Positions 57,218 to 64,000 of a stretch of DNA of 64,000 bases are shown here, piece by piece (position 1 is the first letter of the stretch; every line of letters starts with the position of its first letter). The notes under the pieces are model-generated. The model worked only from the letters and a program-made list of their open reading frames with translations. It was not told the DNA's origin and searched no databases. A program made the position numbers and the translations under genes. Source of the stretch: Arcuatula senhousia (taxonomy: Eukaryota; Mollusca; Bivalvia; Mytilida; Mytilidae). The stretch lies in contig OZ020304.1 of NCBI GenBank assembly GCA_963971305.1, forward strand, positions 34,148,502 to 34,212,501, in the 5' to 3' direction.

Positions 57218-60164
57218 AATCTGTTCAGTTAAGATTTGTATTGTTTATATATTGACTCCTATATGGTAAAATATACCTCTACTAGCATGACTAGTGCAAC
57301 AGATATAGTTTCACTCGTATCATTTATCAACAGGGCTGGTTAATCATCTACATTTAAAAGTATGGAATTGTATGCATTCAGTAATTTGCTAAATCATGCT
57401 TGGTGTGAACATTTTTAGGGGCACCCTCCTGTCAGAAGAATTAAGACAAAACAATAATAAGCCAAAACTATTCTGAAAAGAGGTACTTATTAAATTAAAT
57501 AAATGCCTATCTAGATTTAGTATTTTAACTAAGCCACTTACAAGATGCCACTTGTTGTTTGAACCAAAATGCAAGTGTAACAAATTGTGTCATCTTGTGT
57601 CAATTTTAAGGGATTGCGGCTCTTTTGTTCAAATGCTTTGTATTGTTAAACACATTTAGAGGTTTTAATCATGCAAATTAGGGAGTAACCATGTGATTTT
57701 TAGGGTGGAGTTATAGATATAGTTTTTAAAATCAGGCTGGATGCAGGAAGATCACTCTGTCTAACCTAGAATAAACACGCGAAAAATCATCACTACTCTA
57801 TAACTTACAGAAGGCTTCGCTGCGCTTGCCCGAAAAACTGTTATGTCTGTTCCGTAGTCACAGGAACTTTATTACAGTCATTTAAAAACATCGTCCAATC
57901 AGTACAGTTTAACACACTACAAACAACGACCAGCAATGAGTCAGTATTATTTGTTTTTAAAACTGATTAAAACATTAATTGGAACACATCCATTTTTACT
58001 GTCCCATCTTGCTTAAAAAACGTTTAAAATTAACGTTAAACGAGTTTTGATTAAGAAAGACTGAACAATTTTTACTTGAAAGTCAAGGACTTCCAAAGTT
58101 TAGTAATCAATTTCGGGAAATCCATCCGCGTTTTTTCCCGAGACGTATAACCTTGTGCATTCGCTTTCCGGTAGAAGTGTATGTATTTTTTTTTGGTAAA
58201 CGAGCTTTCTAATCTGTATTTAATATAAAGCCCCTACAGATTACCTGATGTGTTTTTATATTTCATTTTAAATGATTATATAGCATTTTCGATATTTTTC
58301 ATAACGTTTTTAGAACTATTTCATGTGCCCTGATCACAGGCGGAAGTAGGGGCCGTCGGCGCCTCTATTGCATCATGGGACTGAAATAGTTTTCCATGAC
58401 CGCTTTACCAATCTACGCGTTCGCATTTGATTCAATATTAGAGAATATAACCCATTGTGAAATAGTAATAACTGTAAAACATTGAAATCTGGATAATAAA
58501 AGACAGTGATACAGATTTTTACTTGGAAGTTACGTTATTCCTAGTAATCACAAAATCGCCGCTCTTACTCCGATCTTGTGAATTTTTCCGGCACCATAGT
58601 ATTTGATTTTAAGTCAATAAGTATTCTGAATACTTAAGATAAAATGCATATTAGGTCATATTAAGTGATGCGTTGAAATGTTCGATATTTTCGTTAAGTT
58701 TACACAACTATATCGTCGGAGTAAGAATATCGATTCCTGTTGCGTTTAAAGGCCGGATTTTTGAAAACTTGAATAATCAATATATTTACCGTTTAAGAAT
58801 TATTTATTATCGGTAGAATTAGCCTTTTGATTTGAATAAAATATAGATAACATAAACGTATTGTGTTCAGTTTTGCATTCACGGTTAATATTATTTTTAT
58901 ATAGTCTTTTAATTTTCTTTTTTTCTTTTCAAAGTTTATTCTAATTATAAATTTGAGTTCGGTCGGACCATGCTCAATTGATTACAATTTTCTATTGTCC
59001 ACTTGAATCATAATGGTTCATTTCTTCTGTAACTTTGTTGATTTTTTTTTTAATTTCTTATGTAACTTCCAAGTACTCGGTACCAACGGTACTTTGATTT
59101 TATTGAGTGTTGTTCTATTTACAACTTTTATTTTCTTCAAAGTTTTTTTCCCTTGAAGAAAGACCTTTCCATTGAACCAGGTAATTTTTACTAACAGAAA
59201 CACTTTATATAGGCGAATCGAGTCCAATAATATTTTTTTAAACTGTCAAGTTTTTTTTTCATAAATCAATTGTCTAACTAAATTAAGCTTCTAATTGGTT
59301 TAGAGATAACGCACTAGGTTATAAAAAAAATATTTTGCAGTGTTAGTAAAAATTACCTTGTTCGATTTGCCTCTTCTAAGGATTGATGACGTATGTCCGA
59401 AAATATTGTTTTTAGTTCTATTTTGTATTTATTTAATGTTTTGATTGATGTATTTTGTTTATATTTACCTTTTAAGGTGGTTCGGGGTTATAAGACTGAG
59501 CATTTTTTCAGACATCATGCAAATTTTTAGTCTGCATTTCAATCTTAATTACTTAGAATAATACAAGAGATGTAAAACTTAATTCCATTTAATCTTATTT
59601 AATTAATGAAATGAATATAACATAATTTATGTTAATAGAAATTAAGCTTTTTCTGAAAAAGTTCAATTTTCAGGGGAAATAATTGGTGGAAAAATGTGTG
59701 ACAAAGTTTAATATAGAAATGTGTAGAAAAAATGGTCTTAAAGGTTCATTACCCTATGTTTTTTCATATTTTTCAAAAGATAGTATATATGGCTTGTCAT
59801 TTGTGAAATATAACTAAAATCTGGTGGGTTTAAAACTCACAATGATGCTGAATAGCCCCTTTTCCTTTATAATGTATTTTAAAACAAAACTTTAGGTCAC
59901 CATCTTCCCATGGTCATACATCTGTATCAAGGTCCGTGACCCCGAACTTTCTTTTTGCTTTTATTCAATGTTCAGCTATAAAAACTTAATCTTGCAAAAT
60001 AATAAAAAAAAACTGATGGATTTTGCTTATATCCCCGAACCAATTTACCTGTGGTCTACCCGTGCATTCTTTTTTATTTACTTCTCATGTACATGGTCGC
60101 TGCTTTTTGTTTTACTGATTGATTGACATTTGCTTCAAAATTCATTTAAGAAATGACTGTCATA
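57218..60164. other. Long gene-free stretch
   Basis: The first 450 bp matches the 3' flank of exon 4 copies. From about 57750 I see nothing coding. Around 58335-58375 there is a short GC-richer patch with GCGGAAGT (ETS-like) and GCATCATGGGACTG, which could be a weak promoter but has no supporting exon. The rest is AT-rich. Confidence 0.35.
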
Positions 60165-60495
60165 TTTTTTTTCATTGGGGTATGAAAAAAAAGTGCACAT
60201 TGTATAATGAGGGTGTCATCGCCCTTTTGGTACGCGGTATTCCGTGCCTTTTAAAGGGTATTCGGTACGCCAAGGTGTGGTACGCGGTACGCGATGTTCC
60301 GAATTTTTAGACTTTTGGTACTCGTACGCCGTGATCTTTAGAGTATTCGGTATTCCAGTCTTTTTAACGGTATTCTGTCCTTTTTTAAACGGTATTCGGT
60401 ATTCCGGTGGCGGGGGCTTTGACACCCCCTATAATCCGCGACGCGGATTATACTTATTGTGCAAAAGTTTATTTTTTCATATCCCAATGAAGAAC
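60165..60495. mobile_element. Foldback element with GGTATTCGGTA repeats
   Basis: TTCATTGGGGTATGAAAAAA (about 60171) is mirrored by TTTTTTCATATCCCAATGAA (about 60472). The interior is built from imperfect GGTATTCGGTAC and GGTACGCGGTA units and a CCGCGACGCGG palindrome. A third copy of the arm, ATTGAGATATGAAAAAAAA, follows at about 60551. Confidence 0.55.
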
Positions 60496-60927
60496 TAAAA
60501 TGGTGGCACTTCCTGTAAAAAAGTGGGCGTTTCCCCCATGATTTATTTTTCATTGAGATATGAAAAAAAAATTTCGTCCAATCAAATTGCAGTATTCTAA
60601 TCAAATCTATTTATTCAAAGTTTAAACGTATCATTAAAGACCAATTGTAAGCAATAAGGGGCCTTGGAGCCTTTAGTTTAAGGACACATCTAGAGCGTCA
60701 GCAAGCAATATTTGGCAATCATTAAATCATAAAATCTAAACGATGCCTGTGAAGTAAATTTTAACTATTCTTGAAGAACATGTATGATAAATTTGTCATG
60801 TAACCTCAAACACTGTGAAAACGCAAAAATATATGTACAACTATCTTTGTTATAAAATTAAATTGCATTGTTTGATGGATCTATTGTGAACATATGTTTT
60901 CAAACACATGCGTTAGTATATAATACA

Positions 60928-61061
60928 TGTACTATAATTGCTACATTGCATGACAAAAAAAACATAAAACATTTACAAATATGAAATGTTATAAATTTTA
61001 AAAAAAGTATCTCAAAAGCTTTTCGTTCTGAATAACATCAAATACAAGTTAAAACACACCA
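60928..61061 (+). promoter_or_regulatory. Conserved core promoter of C4-like gene F
   Basis: ACTATAATTGCTACATTGCA, ATGTTATAAATTTTA (TATA-like, about 60988) and TTCGTTCTGAATAACATC match the blocks before genes A and D. Confidence 0.45.
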
Positions 61062-61242
61062 ATGATGCATAAATTTTGGTGTTTTAAAATTATTATTTTG
61101 TTACAATGGACTATTCATACAACTCATTGTGAAAAATCAAAAAAGGATCTTGTTGAGAATGAGAAGAATATGTTTGAAGACTTACGACAAAGACTGACAA
61201 ATCTTGAAAGTGCCATCGAAAGCAGAAAGTGCAGCAGTGATG
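61062..61242 (+). CDS. C4-like gene F exon 1
   Basis: Two adjacent ATGs (61062, 61065); the paralogues suggest the second (MHKFWCF) corresponds to their start, the first gives one extra Met. It encodes a signal peptide and coiled coil ending SRKCSSD, with a gtaagc donor in phase 1. The frame is intact. Confidence 0.75.
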
Positions 61243-61623
61243 GTAAGCTTACCCTTGAATTTATAATGTGTCCTAAAGTAAAATCAAGGTTTTAAGTACT
61301 CGGACTGTCACTTGGTTAGTTTTTGTTTATAACTTGAGTTGGAACGCTGGATTTTTAAGGCTAAGTTTTACTCTACCCGATTGCGTGTTTTCTTGGAAAC
61401 TTGGCTATTCAAAGTTTGGCTAGAGAGCATGGCTCCGCTTGCAAAGTTTCATGATTCATTGGCCATGAAAATGGGTCATTTTACAATATTTAAAGGAATT
61501 AAACCATTAGAAGACATTAAACATCCGTAAATTATTAGTAATTTTAAATCAAATCAATAGTTTAAGGATTACTTAAATCCAAATTAATCTTGAATTTAAA
61601 TAAGTGCCATTTTTATATTTTAG

Positions 61624-61725
61624 GAACTGCTAATATTCCAAATATATCTACCACAGGAACAACGTACGTACGATGGGGAGTCTCCAACTGCCCGTCATCG
61701 TCGACAATAAAACCAGTGTATTCTG
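61624..61725 (+). CDS. C4-like gene F exon 2
   Basis: Acceptor TTTTAG, donor gtatgt, 102 bp, encoding TANIPNISTTGTTYVRWG then VSNCPSSSTIKPVYS. Exons 3 and 4 do not appear before the window ends at 64000. They may lie further on (gene A exon 3 lies 1.7 kb after exon 2), or the Polinton and telomere-like DNA may have broken the gene. Confidence 0.75.
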
Positions 61726-62058
61726 GTATGTTTATTTTTGTAGAAATTTCTTCCAACTTAAAAATATTATATTGATTTGCTTGTTTTAACATTTTGTATT
61801 TCGTATGTTTTGATACGTGTACTTTGTTTATATATTAGTAGTAATGCGTGCCACTATAGAACACTTTGACCCCGATGACCCCGAGTTCATTCCCATAGGC
61901 TCCATGTTAAATCGTTGCTATTTTTGGTACTGAAATACCCACCCAAGATCTCTAGCAGTAAAGTCGTGTGCAGTCATGCGGAACGGCGACTCGTCCCTTT
62001 CTTTCGCCCCATTTTAGTTCGTCACCAGTTTCTATTATGTATTATTAACTCTTATCTT
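61726..62058. other. Sequence between exon 2 of gene F and the telomere-like tract
   Basis: Moderately complex DNA without coding signal. The part from about 61860 (GACCCCGATGACCCCGAG) to the tract has no match elsewhere in the window and may belong to the element that brought in the repeat tract. Confidence 0.35.
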
Positions 62059-62166
62059 TAACCCTAACCCTAACCCTATCCCTAACCCTAACCCTAACCC
62101 TAGCCCTAACCCTAATCCTAATCCTAACCCTAATCCTAACCCTAGCCCTAACCCTAATCCTAACCA
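62059..62166 (+). repeat. Interstitial telomere-type repeat, (CCCTAA)n
   Basis: About 18 units of TAACCC, with variants CCTAAT, TATCCC and TAGCCC. TTAGGG is the telomere repeat of molluscs, so the plus strand carries the C-rich strand. Units are fairly pure at the left and more diverged at the right. Confidence 0.9.
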
Positions 62167-62215
62167 TTTGTTTTGTTAGTGTCGCCCTGTCATTTTTTAT
62201 GTGTTATATAGTTTA

Positions 62216-62372
62216 ACTCCCCCTCCTCCTTCTTTCCTCATTTTCCCTCCTCCTCCTCCTCCTCTTCCTCTTTCCCTCATTTTCCCTCCTCCTCCTCCTC
62301 ATTTCCTCATTTTTTCCTCATTTCCCCTAATTTTCCTCCTCATTGTCCCTCATTTTCCTCATTTCCCTCCTC
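62216..62372 (+). repeat. Polypyrimidine tract (CCT / TTCCTC)
   Basis: Almost pure C and T on the plus strand with CCTCCTCCT runs and TCATTTTCC units. The open frame across it is an artefact of composition. Confidence 0.85.
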
Positions 62373-62596
62373 ATTTTTTCTTGTATTTTTCGTCTTTTGA
62401 GCTTGTTTTGTTCATGTATGGCTCAACTCTAATTGGTTCTTTTCTTTTCTTTTGTTTGGTTCGCCCTTTATGGGCTCTTTTTTGTCTTTTTTATTGTATT
62501 GATTGCTTTTATTTTCTTAAGTTTTCAATAAAAACTCAAAATCAGGTACAACTTTTATTAACATTCTACGTTTTATTTACATTCTATCTTTCAATT

Positions 62597-64000
62597 TCAA
62601 TATCCATATGGTCTGGTGGTTAAATCGTTCATGATCACTCTTTTGTCAAATACAATTCTATAATCTTTCTTTTGTGAAACGGTTAACAGTTTTTGATTGC
62701 TTCTTTGGATCTTGTAATCGTCTCTCACTGTCCTGATATCGTTTCTGTTGATGGTGACCATCTCCTTGATGGTGTCAAAGTTGATGTCCAAAGCATTCTT
62801 ATAGTTCAATGTTATTCCACGGACTTTGCACATAGTTCTGTTTCCTACTTTCTCTGGGACGGCTAGTTTATATGCATAGTTTTTTGGTCCTCCAGTGACA
62901 AACTCCGTAATAGTATTTCCGGGTACTTCGTCCGTCAAATCTCCCAAGTAGTCTCCCAGCTTAGGCCTCCATTCTCCAGGTTTGGTGGTAAAAACAATCG
63001 AATCTGTATCGCAGTACAATGTTCTTGGTCCCAAATTCTCCAGATAAGTATATAGTTTAAGTCTGGCCTGGGCGGTAGTATAGGCGGCTATGACGACGTT
63101 TGTTTTCTTTTGGGTTTCAATGAATTCTTCTTTATATTTCCATCGTAATTCCACCATTTCATCGTTAACAAACTGTATTCCGGTCACTTCAATTTTATCG
63201 CTGGTTAACATGTCGAAGTATTTCTTTTGTTCTGTAATGTAGGTGGTCTGTTGCATGTTGTTTCTTTGTCCAAACTTGCCCCAAAAGCTGTTCAACATTA
63301 GTTTGGCTAGAGACCTGATGCCGGGGTTCTTTTTTATCTTGTTATAGTCTAACTGTATCCCTTCCTTTTCTTCGTAGTTCTTGATTTATTGCTGTTTAGC
63401 CTCTTCAGATTGACACCATTCTGGCCAGCCACTAGCTTCTTGTTTCATTTTCAAGAATGTATTGATGTAGTCCGTGAAGAGTCCTCCAGACTTCCTTCCG
63501 GGATCGTACTGTTCTACCTCTTCGAAATGCCATACTTCGTAGATGGTTAAGATGGAATATCCCTTTTCCAATGCCTTCTTCAACTCATCTGTCACCCAAG
63601 TTCCCGTTATAGCTCTATCTTTTTCAGTATGGTTACAAGTCTCCTGCTGGTAGGTTTCGGTACAGGTACGACAGAGTGGGAACATCAGTTTGTTGTTGAT
63701 CTTGGTTGGTAAGACGGGGATGTATAGGTTTTTGGGCGGTAGTACTTTACATTTCACCAATCCTTCGTACTCGTTGATATCCCCAAAGTTTTCGGTGATG
63801 ATCAATGGATGACCTTTGGGTACTTTTCCGGTTTTGTTGACAAACGGATAGAGCGATGTAACGTCATAGTAGTTTATATTGTCTTCTCCTGTCTGTTTGT
63901 ACAAGGTAAAGGCTTCTGTTCTTCCTCCGTAGAAAGCTTCTCATGGTTCCAAAGCAGGGATCATCTCTAAGGAATTAACATAGGCACGAAGTGTTGGATC
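62597..64000 (-). pseudogene. Protein-primed DNA polymerase B of a Polinton/Maverick-type element, C-terminal part, two nonsense codons
   Basis: One minus-strand frame runs from the window edge to TGA 62599-62597. Visible in order are FYGGRTEAF, motif A YYDVTSLYPF, two cysteine pairs (CRTC and CNHT region), motif B LNSFWGKFG, motif C YCDTDSIVF with the catalytic Asp pair, and the natural-looking end TRPYGY. This is family B polymerase of the protein-primed kind (DNA_pol_B_2), as in Polintons. TGA at 63943-63941 and TAA at 63388-63386 interrupt it, otherwise the frame holds. The exonuclease domain and any integrase or capsid genes would lie beyond 64000. Ancient or recent viral-like insertion, now inactive. 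An adintovirus or other pPolB source cannot be excluded. Confidence 0.8.

Noticed and set aside
60216..60604. Overlapping frames on both strands
   Set aside because: They come from imperfect GGTATTCGGTA repeats in a foldback element.
62201..62623. 140-codon plus-strand frame rich in Pro, Phe and Leu
   Set aside because: It follows the polypyrimidine tract and is an artefact of composition.

Overview
The window looks like nuclear DNA from a marine bivalve mollusc, most likely a mussel. It is AT-rich and intron-bearing, packed with mobile-element debris, and carries spliced genes of the molluscan short-chain collagen C4-like family. The exact species is inference. There are no operons and no bacterial signals.

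Layout. (1) 1-3.3 kb: the 5' end of a minus-strand Rab6 GTPase gene. Exon 2 is at 1886-1944 and the canonical first exon at 3005-3074. A second, differently encoded first exon at 2425-2521 also splices in phase and also completes the GTP-binding P-loop. (2) 3.35-11.25 kb: nested transposons. An old jockey-like LINE is broken into pieces by a second, nearly full-length endonuclease/RT LINE, by a G-rich miniature element, and by a 2.5-kb block bounded by the inverted repeat GACGTCGCGC. (3) 11.3-20.2 kb: collagen C4-like gene A (four exons, intact, 251 aa), flanked by two oppositely oriented copies of an element with hairpin ends. (4) 21.6-25.0 kb: a 3.4-kb block with about 50-bp terminal inverted repeats beside TTAA. 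(5) 25.6-33 kb: a degenerate stretch of the C4 cluster. It holds an orphan exon 4, a shattered copy with a SWIM/SAP-type exon inside it, and gene C, which is complete apart from a one-base frameshift. (6) 33.6-39.8 kb: a 6.2-kb TA-flanked, head-to-tail insertion whose empty site is preserved near 26.44 kb. (7) 40.2-45.1 kb: C4-like gene D (four exons, intact, 249 aa). (8) 46.1-51.8 kb: 2.4 copies of an exact 1567-bp tandem repeat between two 650-700-bp direct repeats. (9) 52.9-54.4 kb: a 5'-truncated LINE. (10) 54.6-57.7 kb: a diverged duplicate of the 25-26 kb region with a dead exon 4. (11) 61.06-61.73 kb: C4-like exons 1-2 (gene F), then an interstitial CCCTAA telomeric tract and a polypyrimidine tract. 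(12) 62.6-64.0 kb: a decayed, minus-strand, protein-primed DNA polymerase B of Polinton/Maverick type that runs off the window.

The C4-like genes form a tandem birth-and-death cluster, all on the plus strand. Every intron is phase 1, and the copies share a TATA-containing promoter block. Each predicted protein is secreted, with a signal peptide, a short coiled coil, and a cysteine-rich two-lobed domain split over exons 2-4. Copies A and D look functional. The rest are broken or partial in different ways.
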